DNA of 64,000 nucleotides. It comes from Algoriphagus sp. GTDB taxonomy: Bacteria; Bacteroidota; Bacteroidia; Cytophagales; Cyclobacteriaceae. Numbering within the stretch: position 1 is the first letter of the stretch; each line of letters starts with the position of its first letter. Made by a program: the position numbers and the translations under genes. Positions 55,071 through 63,609 of the stretch are shown piece after piece. A model generated the notes under the pieces. The model saw only the letters and a program-made list of their open reading frames with translations, searched no databases and was not told where the DNA came from. The stretch covers positions 1-64,000 of the forward strand of contig NZ_JAUXYL010000040.1 of assembly GCF_030694375.1 (NCBI RefSeq). Direction: 5' to 3'.

Positions 55071-58000
55071 TTAAAACTTCACGTTGACACCGAATGTGAA
55101 CTGAACAACCGGAGGGGTTACGTTTGCTGTTATTGCACCAGCTTCTACTCCCTGCTCTCCATCCATAAATGTCTCAGGGTCTATTCCTTTGTGGACGGTT
55201 CTGTATTCTGAGAATATAAATGGATTTTGTATACTGCTGTACACTCTCAGGCTGCTAAATCCAATCTTTTTCAAGGCTACATCACTGAAGGTATATCCGA
55301 AATTGATGTTTCTGACCTTAACAAAAGAGCCATCGAAATAAGCCATGGAACTGCTGTATTTTGGGAACTCCTGATTCTCGTTTGGCCTTGGATACGCGTT
55401 GGTAGGATTGTTTGGAGTCCAATAGTCCACAGCCAAGTTATTGTATCGGCCAAACAGGTTATTGTTGCTCGTGTGGAAAAGTGATCTGATCATTGATCCT
55501 TGTCTGGTGAAGATGAAGAAAGACATGTCAAATCCTTTGAAGGAAAATCTATTGGTCATACCCAATGAGAAATCCGGAACCGCTGATCCAAGAAACTGTC
55601 GGTCAAGGGAGTTGATTCGTCCATCCCCATTGAGGTCTTGTACTTTAATTTCCCCGGGCTTATCACCGAAGGTTGCAGCCAAATCTTTCTCGGATGTTTG
55701 CCAAATTCCGACTTTCTTCAAATCGTAGAATATTGTCAAAGGCTTACCGATAAATCTGCCTGCGGCGATGTCATCTCCATTAGGCAGGGAGATAATTTCT
55801 TCTCTGTTTCTGGTGAAAATGAAATCTGTTGACCAAGTGAAATTTCCTTTTTCCATATTCAGAGTAGATAAGGTAAGTTCTACCCCTCTGTTTTGAGTTT
55901 CACCGATATTGGTAATGAATCCCCCAAAACCAGTCGAGTTAGGCAATGGCTGTGGAGCCAACAAGTCTGTCGTATTGGTAATGTAATATTCGATGGAACC
56001 CAATACACGACCTTTGAAGAATGAAAAGTCAAAACCGCTGTTGAATGTGGTTGAGGTTTCCCACCTTAAATCCGGATTCCCAATCGAATTTGGTCGGTAA
56101 CCAAATGCAGCCGTATTATCCCACGCGTATGAAGTTCTTCCCAAAAGGGCCTGAGTTTGATAAGGATTTATCGCTTGGTTACCGATCGAACCGTAACTTA
56201 TTCTGAACTTAAGCAAATCCACTTTGGTAGAATTTTTCAGGAAGGATTCCTGATGCATGTTCCATCCAAATGCCACGGAGGGGAAATAACCGAATTTATT
56301 GTTTTCACCGAATCTTGAGCTGCCGTCAGCCCGAATGGTACCTGTCAACAGGTATTTTCCTTTATAGTCGTAGTTCAGACGTGCCATATAAGAAAGTAAT
56401 GACCATTCAATCAAGTTGGTATTGGCACCGGTAATTTGGGCTGCATCACCTAAGCGATGATAAAGTTGAGAGGGCGCAGGGATACCCTGTACATTGATAT
56501 TTGTTTCTTCCCTTCTGTCCTGTTGGAAAGATTGAAGTGCTGTGACATTGAAGTTGTGAACAGAATTGAATGTTTTGTTGTAGGTCACAATGTTTTCCAA
56601 TGTGTAGTTAAATTCAAAACGCTCAAAAATACTTCCTGTAGGAGGTCCGCCTCTTCTTGCATTGGTTTGCGAACCGGTAAATCTTCCCACTCTTCGAATG
56701 TTCAAATCAGGACCGAATACCACTCGGTAATTCAATCCTTTGGCTATTTCCCAGTTACCGTAGAAGCTGGTAAAAGCACGGTATCTTCTGGTTTCATCCA
56801 ATTGTGCTCCGGGTACGATCTCGGCGAATGGATTGGTTCTTAGTCCGTCTGTAGTTGGTAAGAAGATCAAATTACCATCGTCATCGTAAGGTTTTCCAAG
56901 TGGGTTTTCAGCCAAGGCACCGCCCAATGGATTGAAATTTTCTCCATTTCGATCACTGCGTGTAAATAGGGTAGAGGTTCCTATTTTAATCTTGCTGGTG
57001 ATCGCGTGATCCAAATTCACTCTGAACGTGTAACGGGTAAAATCCTGATTATAAATAATACCAACATCCTTGAAATAGTTAGCGGAAATAAAGAAGGTGG
57101 TTTTGTCACTACCCCCGCTTACACCAACTTGATGGCTTTGAATATTTCCGGTTCGAAGTAAGCCCGCAGGATAATCTGTGCTTCTTCCTAAGGCGATGCT
57201 TTCTAATTCGATAGGCTCAAAGATTTTTGCATCAGCCTCAGCTGTGGCAGGGCCTTCAGGGTATCTGCCGGTGGCTCTCCGGGATTCTCTTTTGTATTCG
57301 GCAAACCCAGGTCCGTCGAAAACTTCAATTCTTCCCAACTCTTTATTGGAGCCATAGTACGAGTCAAAAGAAACTACTGTTTTGCCTACATTACCTCTTT
57401 TTGTGGTAATCAGAACGACACCATTAGAACCTCTTGAACCATAAATTGCAGTGGCAGATGCGTCCTTTAATACTTCCATAGAAGTAATGTCCTGCGGATT
57501 GATATCATCAAGACCGCTTACAGTGGGAATTCCATCGATCACATAGAGTGGCTCATTGGATGCGTTGAACGAACGACGCCCACGGATCCGGACCTGAGGT
57601 GCAGAACCGGGCTTGGATCCTGCCTGAGTCACATCCACACCTGCTGCACGGCCTTGAAGAGCCTGACGGGCATCGGTGATTGGGAGTTCTTGGATTTCTT
57701 TAGTCCCGACCGAGGAAATCGCACCGGTCAACTGGCTCTTTTTCACTGTTCCGTATCCTACGACTACCACTTCCTCAAGGTCAGAAAGGTCGGGAGAGAG
57801 GCCTACGTTGATTTGGCTTCTGTTTCCTATGGATTCCTCCTTGGGATTGTAGCCGATAAAGGAAAATACCAGCACGCCTGAGGCTGGGCCGGAGATGGAA
57901 TACTTACCATCTAAATCTGTTGTGGTGCCAGTAGTGGTGCCCTTAAGGAGAATAGTCACACCCGGAAGGGGTGATCCTGTTTCATCCGAAACGGTCCCGG

Positions 58001-58088
58001 TCACTTGGACATTCTGTGCTTGTGCATAGCCTACACTAAGCAACAGCATCAACACCACCGATAGGCAGGTGTAAAATTTTGTACGCAT
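55071..58088 (-). CDS. SusC/RagA family TonB-linked outer-membrane protein
   Basis: A 1005-residue TonB-dependent transporter. Signal peptide at 1-24, a CarboxypepD_reg-like domain at about 28-108 (VTGTVSDETGSPLPGVTILLKG...), then the plug starting EEVVVVGYGTVKKSQLTGAI, with the SusC hallmarks GRAAGVDVTQAGSKPGSAPQVRIRG and VLKDASATAIYGSRGSNGVVLITTKRG. The barrel ends VVQFTFGVNVKF. It is the first gene of the susCD operon. A LacI-type operator lies 168 bp upstream of its start (58256-58272). Confidence 0.96.
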   Translation of the reverse strand: MRTKFYTCLSVVLMLLLSVGYAQAQNVQVTGTVSDETGSPLPGVTILLKGTTTGTTTDLDGKYSISGPASGVLVFSFIGYNPKEESIGNRSQINVGLSPDLSDLEEVVVVGYGTVKKSQLTGAISSVGTKEIQELPITDARQALQGRAAGVDVTQAGSKPGSAPQVRIRGRRSFNASNEPLYVIDGIPTVSGLDDINPQDITSMEVLKDASATAIYGSRGSNGVVLITTKRGNVGKTVVSFDSYYGSNKELGRIEVFDGPGFAEYKRESRRATGRYPEGPATAEADAKIFEPIELESIALGRSTDYPAGLLRTGNIQSHQVGVSGGSDKTTFFISANYFKDVGIIYNQDFTRYTFRVNLDHAITSKIKIGTSTLFTRSDRNGENFNPLGGALAENPLGKPYDDDGNLIFLPTTDGLRTNPFAEIVPGAQLDETRRYRAFTSFYGNWEIAKGLNYRVVFGPDLNIRRVGRFTGSQTNARRGGPPTGSIFERFEFNYTLENIVTYNKTFNSVHNFNVTALQSFQQDRREETNINVQGIPAPSQLYHRLGDAAQITGANTNLIEWSLLSYMARLNYDYKGKYLLTGTIRADGSSRFGENNKFGYFPSVAFGWNMHQESFLKNSTKVDLLKFRISYGSIGNQAINPYQTQALLGRTSYAWDNTAAFGYRPNSIGNPDLRWETSTTFNSGFDFSFFKGRVLGSIEYYITNTTDLLAPQPLPNSTGFGGFITNIGETQNRGVELTLSTLNMEKGNFTWSTDFIFTRNREEIISLPNGDDIAAGRFIGKPLTIFYDLKKVGIWQTSEKDLAATFGDKPGEIKVQDLNGDGRINSLDRQFLGSAVPDFSLGMTNRFSFKGFDMSFFIFTRQGSMIRSLFHTSNNNLFGRYNNLAVDYWTPNNPTNAYPRPNENQEFPKYSSSMAYFDGSFVKVRNINFGYTFSDVALKKIGFSSLRVYSSIQNPFIFSEYRTVHKGIDPETFMDGEQGVEAGAITANVTPPVVQFTFGVNVKF

Positions 58089-58255
58089 AAGTAAAAGGGG
58101 TTATTGTTATAAGATAGAATTGGTTCATTAATCAGGTAGAATTTGGTTATTCATTTTTAAGGCTTTTCAAAATGACGAGCGGAAAATAACCTCAGTTTTC
58201 CTTCTTAAAAGGTAGACAGAAGGATAGGGATGATCAAACCCTAAAAGCCCGTAAT

Positions 58256-58272
58256 TACGGAATCGATTGCGA
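58256..58272. promoter_or_regulatory. LacI-type operator, site 2 (susC)
   Basis: TACGGAATCGATTGCGA, 15 of 17 bases identical to site 1 and 16 of 17 to site 3. It lies between the Gfo/Idh operon terminator and the susC start. Close by on the minus strand, TTTTAGGGTTTG may be part of the susC promoter. Confidence 0.72.
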
Positions 58273-58332
58273 GATGATTTCGGAATTAGAAAAAGACGAA
58301 GACAAATTCCTTTTTTTGAATTAAGTAAAAAA

Positions 58333-58365
58333 AAACACCTGCATCCGAATCGAAAGCAGGTGTTT
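58333..58365 (-). terminator. Terminator of the DUF1080-Gfo/Idh operon
   Basis: AAACACCTGC (58333-58342) pairs with GCAGGTGTTT (58356-58365), with a T-rich run on the minus strand, 32 bp past the Gfo/Idh stop codon. The 58089-58397 gap otherwise holds operator site 2 and the susC leader. Confidence 0.85.
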
Positions 58366-58397
58366 GAAATTAAGAAAACCAATCTTTGTTTACGCAA

Positions 58398-59747
58398 CTA
58401 TATTTTTGGAGGCTCCCAGCCTTTTTGATATTCCCTTGTCCAAAGCGCTTTTGCTTTTTCCGAGTTCTGAATGTGGCCATTTTTAGGATCACAGATCAAG
58501 CTTTCTCCGGTTCTGCTGCTGATATTTGCCAAGTGGCAGAGCAGGGTGGAAACCGCACCTTCTTCGATATTGGAATTTTGCTTTTCCTTTCCTCTCACTG
58601 CATTGAAGAAATTGACCACGTGCGTGGTGCTCATGTCTCCGCCACCCCCGAGCTGCGTACCGCCTTCCGAGCCGCCGCCCATGTTTTCTTTTACCAGTTT
58701 TCCACTTCGGTCAAACTGCTTGTATCCGCCTCGATCCACATAGACCGATCCCTCAGTTCCGTAAATGATTGTACCCCGGTCGGAACCATACGTTTTGTAG
58801 CTGTTTCGGCTTTTTCCATCCCATTGAATGACTTTGTTGTCACCAAATTTGAATGTCGCATCCATCGTGTCGTACATCGTCCATCCATCTTCGGGATAGT
58901 GCATTTTGCCTGCTACCACCATCACCTCACTTGGATAATCCACTTGGAGAGCCCAGCGTGCCACATCCAATTCATGTGTGGCATTGTTGCCGGTTTCGGC
59001 CGTTCCGTAATCCCAACCGTACCAGTGCCAGTTGTAATCCCAAGTGTCGTGCATGTAGGGCTTGCGGGGAGCAGGGCCTTGGAAAAGCTCCCAATCCAAA
59101 CCGGCAGGAGCGGCCTGAGCTTTAGGGTTAGGAACTACACCTCTATTATTGCTGTAGAAAGCCTTTGCCATAAATGCCTTTCCGATCGCTCCGTTATGAA
59201 TGGCGGCGATGATCTCCCGGCTTTCAGGCGCAGAGCGCTGTTGATTCCCCATTTGGACTACTTTGTTGTACTTCTTTTGCAGGGCAATCAGCAATTCGCC
59301 TTCGCGTGGATTGTGGGAGCAAGGCTTTTCTACATAGACATGCTTCCCCCGCTCTAAGGCCAGCCAAGTTCCCGGAGCATGCCAATGATCCGGAGTTGCA
59401 TTGATCAGGACATCGACTTCCTTATCATCAAGCACTTTCATGATATTTTGCTCCTGTTTTGGTGCATAGCTGATGTACTTCTCGAAGTTTTTGGCTGCTT
59501 TTGGCATTTGAGATTGCATGGCATCACAGATGTAAAGCAAGTTTACATTGCTGGAAGTCAATCCAATTGGCTCGTAAAATGCCCCCAATCTTCTTCCCAA
59601 TCCTGCAATGGCGACATTCAGCCGCTCATTTGCACCGATGATTCTTCCGTAGGATTTAGCAGAAAATCCGACAGCACCCAAGGCCGAAAGGCCTATGGTC
59701 GCTGCGGTACTTTTCCTGATAAACTCTCTTCTATTTTGCTTACTCAT
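58398..59747 (-). CDS. Gfo/Idh/MocA family oxidoreductase, Tat-exported
   Basis: A 449-residue NAD(P)-dependent sugar oxidoreductase with a twin-arginine signal (NRREFIRKSTAATIGLSALG). The Rossmann motif NVAIAGLGRRLGAFY follows. The catalytic EKP motif is in KHVYVEKPCSHNPREG, and NATPDHWHAPGTWLAL is typical of periplasmic members that carry their cofactor folded in. GNNATHELDVARWAL supplies a further active-site His. It overlaps the upstream DUF1080 gene by one base. Family members in 3-keto pathways oxidise sugar C3 hydroxyls; such a role fits the neighbours but is inferred. Confidence 0.92.
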   Translation of the reverse strand: MSKQNRREFIRKSTAATIGLSALGAVGFSAKSYGRIIGANERLNVAIAGLGRRLGAFYEPIGLTSSNVNLLYICDAMQSQMPKAAKNFEKYISYAPKQEQNIMKVLDDKEVDVLINATPDHWHAPGTWLALERGKHVYVEKPCSHNPREGELLIALQKKYNKVVQMGNQQRSAPESREIIAAIHNGAIGKAFMAKAFYSNNRGVVPNPKAQAAPAGLDWELFQGPAPRKPYMHDTWDYNWHWYGWDYGTAETGNNATHELDVARWALQVDYPSEVMVVAGKMHYPEDGWTMYDTMDATFKFGDNKVIQWDGKSRNSYKTYGSDRGTIIYGTEGSVYVDRGGYKQFDRSGKLVKENMGGGSEGGTQLGGGGDMSTTHVVNFFNAVRGKEKQNSNIEEGAVSTLLCHLANISSRTGESLICDPKNGHIQNSEKAKALWTREYQKGWEPPKI

Positions 59748-61129
59748 TAGTTAAGCGTTTTGATTTTGATGTTTTTGAAGCTCACTTCGTCACCGTGGTC
59801 TTGAAGCAGGATATGTCCTTCAGCAGCCTCCCCGAAGTTTTCCCAGATTTTGTATTTGCTATTGGCTACCAAGTCTCTGTATTCCTTTGAACCTCTCACA
59901 TATTCTACCACTTTCACTCCGTTGAGGTAGTGCTCCACCCGGTTGTCGGGATAGACGACCACGCGACCTTTGTTCCATTCGCCGATTGGCTTCATGAAGC
60001 GGGGTTGCTTGTCGGCTTTGATCAGATCATAAAGAGAAGCAAGCGTGCGATTTCCCGCGATTCCCATTTTTGCATCAGGATGCTTTTCATCGTCGAGAAT
60101 CTGATACTCCAGACCGATTGCTGAACCTTTGCTCTCCTCAGAAAGAGTCACAAAGTACTTCAGGCCACTATTTGCACCTTCGGTCAATTTAAAGTCAAAA
60201 GCCAAGTCAAAGGCTGAGAATTTTTCTGTGGTTACGATGTCTCCTGCATTTTGGGATTCGCTGCCGTCTGTCTTGGAGATGGTCAGTATGCCGTCTGCCA
60301 CATTCCAACCAGACTCAGGGAATGTTTCTTTTTTGGCGCCTCTCCAACCTTCACTATTTTGACCGTTGAAAAGTAGTCTCCAGCCCATTGCTTTTTCATA
60401 TTCTGTCAAGGTATTTAGGCTGTTGCTGACCACGGGTAGATCTTTTTTGAAGGCTTGAGATTGAAGATTTTCAGTTTGTATTTTCACATTTTTGAAATAG
60501 GTTTTCCTTCCTGCCTGAGTAGAATCCCGGATGCTGTGCACCTGTAGACCGATGAAACCTGTTTTGTCCATGTCATCGACTACATAGGCTACTTCCTGAC
60601 CATTGATCCAGGTTTTGAGTTCGTCGCCGATAGCTTCGATGCGGTAGTGATTGTATTCACCCATTTTGAAGGCGGTTTTTGCCTCAGGGTTCAGTTCCAA
60701 AGGATACAGCCATCCTCTTCTTGCCTCGTCGTAGATTCCTCCGGACCATGCCCGCTCAGTTGGATCAGCTTCGATCTGATAGCCAAAGACCAAGCCTTTG
60801 CCCTCTCGGGCAGCCGGATCAAACTGGCCTCGGGCCATTACGCCGGAGTTGCTTGTCACATCTTCTACTTTTAGGTCGAGTTCGAGGATAAAATCTCCGT
60901 AGGTCGCCTCTGTAATCAGAAAGGTATTGGGAGAACCGGCCACTGAGGTTCCGATGATTTCACCGTTGACAACTTCATAAGGAGCTGTTCCGGCTACTAC
61001 TTTCCATCCGCTCAGATCTTTACCATTAAATAATTCTGTCCAACCATCTTCAGCTTTTTGCTCTTGGGAGCAGCTGAGCAGGGCAATGCTTGTTAGAACG
61101 AAGAGACTTTTTCGTAGGGAATAGTTCAT
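59747..61129 (-). CDS. Double DUF1080 lipoprotein (3-keto-disaccharide hydrolase-like)
   Basis: A 460-residue lipoprotein (LTSIALLSCSQEQ lipobox) with two DUF1080 concanavalin-like domains, about 28-215 and 245-458. Each has the family opening (GWTELFNGKDLSGWKVV; GWRLLFNGQNSEGWRGA), a middle ...FDLAFDFKLTEGANSGLKYFV and GDFILELDLKVEDVTSNSGVM strand, and the C-terminal HYRIEAIGDELKTWINGQEV or RVVVYPDNRVEHYLNGVKVVEY. DUF1080 includes 3-keto-disaccharide hydrolases. It starts the operon with Gfo/Idh (TAATG overlap). An operator-like site is 74 bp upstream. Confidence 0.9.
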   Translation of the reverse strand: MNYSLRKSLFVLTSIALLSCSQEQKAEDGWTELFNGKDLSGWKVVAGTAPYEVVNGEIIGTSVAGSPNTFLITEATYGDFILELDLKVEDVTSNSGVMARGQFDPAAREGKGLVFGYQIEADPTERAWSGGIYDEARRGWLYPLELNPEAKTAFKMGEYNHYRIEAIGDELKTWINGQEVAYVVDDMDKTGFIGLQVHSIRDSTQAGRKTYFKNVKIQTENLQSQAFKKDLPVVSNSLNTLTEYEKAMGWRLLFNGQNSEGWRGAKKETFPESGWNVADGILTISKTDGSESQNAGDIVTTEKFSAFDLAFDFKLTEGANSGLKYFVTLSEESKGSAIGLEYQILDDEKHPDAKMGIAGNRTLASLYDLIKADKQPRFMKPIGEWNKGRVVVYPDNRVEHYLNGVKVVEYVRGSKEYRDLVANSKYKIWENFGEAAEGHILLQDHGDEVSFKNIKIKTLN

Positions 61130-61202
61130 TGAGTTTTGGGTTTTTGATTTGTTTAAAATTCCAGATAAATGCCAGTGGGGACAACACTTCTGAATTTCAA
61201 TT

Positions 61203-61219
61203 TACGGAAACGATTGCGA
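61203..61219. promoter_or_regulatory. LacI-type operator, site 3 (DUF1080-Gfo/Idh operon)
   Basis: TACGGAAACGATTGCGA, 16 of 17 bases identical to sites 1 and 2. It lies between the divergent DUF1080 and methyltransferase starts, 74 bp upstream of the DUF1080 ATG. Confidence 0.72.
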
Positions 61220-61300
61220 GTTATCTTTACCAATTATGGATAAATGGTCTTTTACTGGCATTTTTCAGGAAACTCCCAAATCACTTGCTTACTTTTGCGC

Positions 61301-62464
61301 ATGATTGATTTTAACCTGAAAGGAAAAGTTTTTATCACCTGCAAAGATCGCTCGGTGAGTTATCTGGAAAAGGAAGTTCGAGAGTTGGGTTTTGTTCCTA
61401 CTGCTGTCATCCGTACGGGCATCGAACTCCGGGCCAGTCTAGAGGACTGCATGGACCTCAACCTTCATCTGAGGACTGCATCTCATGTGCTCTATGAAAT
61501 CAAATCTTTTTACCTCCAAAATGCGGATGACATCTATCGCAAATTCAAGTCCATTGCCTGGGAGGAATATTTGGATGTGGATGGGTATTTTTCGGTAAAC
61601 TCGGTGGCCGAAAACGAATCAATCACCACACCTCTAATTGTCAATGTAAAAGTAAAAGATGCCATCGTGGACCGTTTTCGGGAGCAAAAGGGCAGAAGGC
61701 CGGACTCAGGATCTGATTTTGATGGCTTGGTGATTCAGGTTTATTGGAAAGAAACGCAGGCTTCGGTCTATATCAATACATCCGGTGAAACGTTGGCAAA
61801 GCATGGCTACCGTAAAATTCCCGGCAAAGCACCTATGATGGAAGCTTTGGCAGCTGCCACGATCTATGCAACGGAGTGGAATACCCGAGTGCCATTTATC
61901 AATCCGATGTGTGGATCCGGTACATTGGCGATCGAAGCAGCGCTGATGGCGACTAAACGCTACCCTGGCCTCTTTCGAGATCATTATTCCTTTCAGCATG
62001 TCCTGGGCTACAGTGAAGAAGCTTTTTTGGCCAAAAAGAAAAAACTCGAAAGCAAGATCGTGGAGGCAACCGAAGTTAAGATCATCGCTTCGGATATTTC
62101 CTTGCAGGCGATTTCATTTGCCAAAGAGAATGCGGTCTTTGCCGGAGTTGATCACATGATCGAATTCCAGACCTGTGATTTTGCTGAGACGGAAATTCCT
62201 GAAAAGCCCCGAGGTGTAATCATATTCAATCCGGAATACGGAGAGCGATTGGGAGAGAATGAGGAATTGGAAATCACTTACAAGCGGATGGGAGACTTCA
62301 TGAAGCAGAAGTGTGCTGGATATCGGGGGTATATTTTCACCGGAAATCTGGAACTTGCCAAGAAAGTCGGCCTGAAAGCCAGTCGAAGGATCGAGTTTTG
62401 GAACGGGACGATTGACTGTCGCTTGCTCAAATACGAGCTGTTTGAAGGAAGCAGAGAAAGATAA
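61301..62464 (+). CDS. THUMP-domain RNA methyltransferase (RlmL-like)
   Basis: A 23S rRNA guanine-N2 methyltransferase-like protein of about 387 residues. I start at 61301 (MIDFNLKGKVFITCKD), because the 19 residues before it are not family-like. THUMP domain at about 45-155; the methyltransferase domain carries FINPMCGSGTLAIEAALMA (motif I) and VIIFNPEYGERLG, where the usual NPPYGER reads NPEYGER. C-terminal FTGNLELAKKVGLKASRRIEFWNGTIDCRL is typical. It matches the RlmL half without the RlmK part. It is housekeeping and not part of the uronate regulon despite its position. Confidence 0.9.
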   Translation: MIDFNLKGKVFITCKDRSVSYLEKEVRELGFVPTAVIRTGIELRASLEDCMDLNLHLRTASHVLYEIKSFYLQNADDIYRKFKSIAWEEYLDVDGYFSVNSVAENESITTPLIVNVKVKDAIVDRFREQKGRRPDSGSDFDGLVIQVYWKETQASVYINTSGETLAKHGYRKIPGKAPMMEALAAATIYATEWNTRVPFINPMCGSGTLAIEAALMATKRYPGLFRDHYSFQHVLGYSEEAFLAKKKKLESKIVEATEVKIIASDISLQAISFAKENAVFAGVDHMIEFQTCDFAETEIPEKPRGVIIFNPEYGERLGENEELEITYKRMGDFMKQKCAGYRGYIFTGNLELAKKVGLKASRRIEFWNGTIDCRLLKYELFEGSRER

Positions 62465-62674
62465 GAAGGCTTATTGTTGAATTGATAAACTGATAAATGG
62501 ATCTATGTTCATTAATAGCAGCGCTTATCAAATAAATCTATGCATTTCAATTCAGCATTGACTCCTGCCAAACTGTAGACAATTTGCAGCCTAATACTTC
62601 GCTCGCAGCCGACCGCTTTCACTGAAATTTTGGCCTTCAAACTTTAGCTTTCAAACCTACCTTTCGACAAACAC

Positions 62675-63418
62675 TTACTTCACGGCTTTAATCCAGATAT
62701 TCCTGTAAAGTACATCATGTCCCTCGGCCTGAAGTTTCAAGCCACCCGGAGTATCGGTGATGCCTTTGCCTCCATCATTTCCCCCGTCGATGCCTGAGTT
62801 GGGACCGCCCCATACTTGGGTAATTTCTACATCATCGTGGATTTTAACCCCGTTGAAGAAGACCGTAACCCGAGCTTTTTCTGTCTTTTGGCCATTTTCA
62901 AATCGCGCTGCACGAAACTTGATATCGTAGGCATTCCATTTTCCGACTCCATTATATTCTTCCGAAGTCGGTAGGTGCTCATTAATAACTGCAGCCAATC
63001 CATGAAGTCCATAATCTCCATCCAATATTTGGATTTCGTATCGGTTCTGAAGGTAGACTCCGCTGTTTCCTCCTTCATTTTTAATTAAAAACTCTACATG
63101 TGCTTCGAAATCGCGAAACTCTTTTTTTGTCACAATATCGGCTGCACCATATTTTCCTCCGGCACCTGCAGGATCATTGCTGCTAATTGCTTTGCCACCT
63201 GTCACAGGATCTGTCACTTCGGGCCACTTGATCGGCATTTCTGCGGCAAAGCGGGGTCCTTCCCAATATTTCCAGTTTTTCTTTAAAGATTTGGCCGTTC
63301 CGTCCAGGTAAACTTTGGCTCCTTTTGGGGCTTTTGTTCCAAGGTACGAGGCATCTTGAGCACTTGCAGAGAAGGTTAATAGCAGCGAAATCGCCAGGGC
63401 AAACAAGGTAATTTTCAT
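62675..63418 (-). CDS. DUF1080 protein (3-keto-disaccharide hydrolase-like), exported
   Basis: A 247-residue single-domain DUF1080 protein with a cleavable signal peptide (ALAISLLLTFSASAQD). After KGAKVYLDGTAKSLKKNWKYWEG come GAADIVTKKEFRDFEAHVEFLI, EGGNSGVYLQNRYEIQILD, GKWNAYDIKFRAARF and VTVFFNGVKIHDDVEI; the C-terminus GLKLQAEGHDVLYRNIWIK is a clear family end. Periplasmic location expected. It is the second DUF1080 gene in this region, separated from the first by the methyltransferase gene. No perfect operator was found upstream; a weak AAACGATTTC lies near 63496. Confidence 0.9.
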   Translation of the reverse strand: MKITLFALAISLLLTFSASAQDASYLGTKAPKGAKVYLDGTAKSLKKNWKYWEGPRFAAEMPIKWPEVTDPVTGGKAISSNDPAGAGGKYGAADIVTKKEFRDFEAHVEFLIKNEGGNSGVYLQNRYEIQILDGDYGLHGLAAVINEHLPTSEEYNGVGKWNAYDIKFRAARFENGQKTEKARVTVFFNGVKIHDDVEITQVWGGPNSGIDGGNDGGKGITDTPGGLKLQAEGHDVLYRNIWIKAVK

Positions 63419-63564
63419 AGGTTTTGGGTTTCGAGAATAATACTTGAGAATAAAACTCTTAGGTTGAATTTCAGGAGCTCAATTTGGTTAATTTTAAACG
63501 ATTTCAAATGGAAAAATTATGAAATCGAGCCTGACTAGAATATTATAATTTGGATGAATAGCTG

Positions 63565-63595
63565 TCATGCGAGATTCCATATGGCCTTTAATAAA
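63565..63595 (+). promoter_or_regulatory. Conserved leader motif, copy B (upstream of ypfJ-like gene)
   Basis: TCATGCGAGATTCCATATGG followed by CCTTTAA, 45 bp upstream of the ATG at 63610. It matches copy A at 27965-27995 at all but about four positions, and the distance to the start codon differs by two bases. Confidence 0.5.
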
Positions 63596-63609
63596 CAACT
63601 AACAAGCAT

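Noticed and set aside
58386..59357. A 323-residue plus-strand open frame
   Set aside because: It is the antisense of the Gfo/Idh/MocA gene and ends inside it. Its length comes from codon bias of the real gene.
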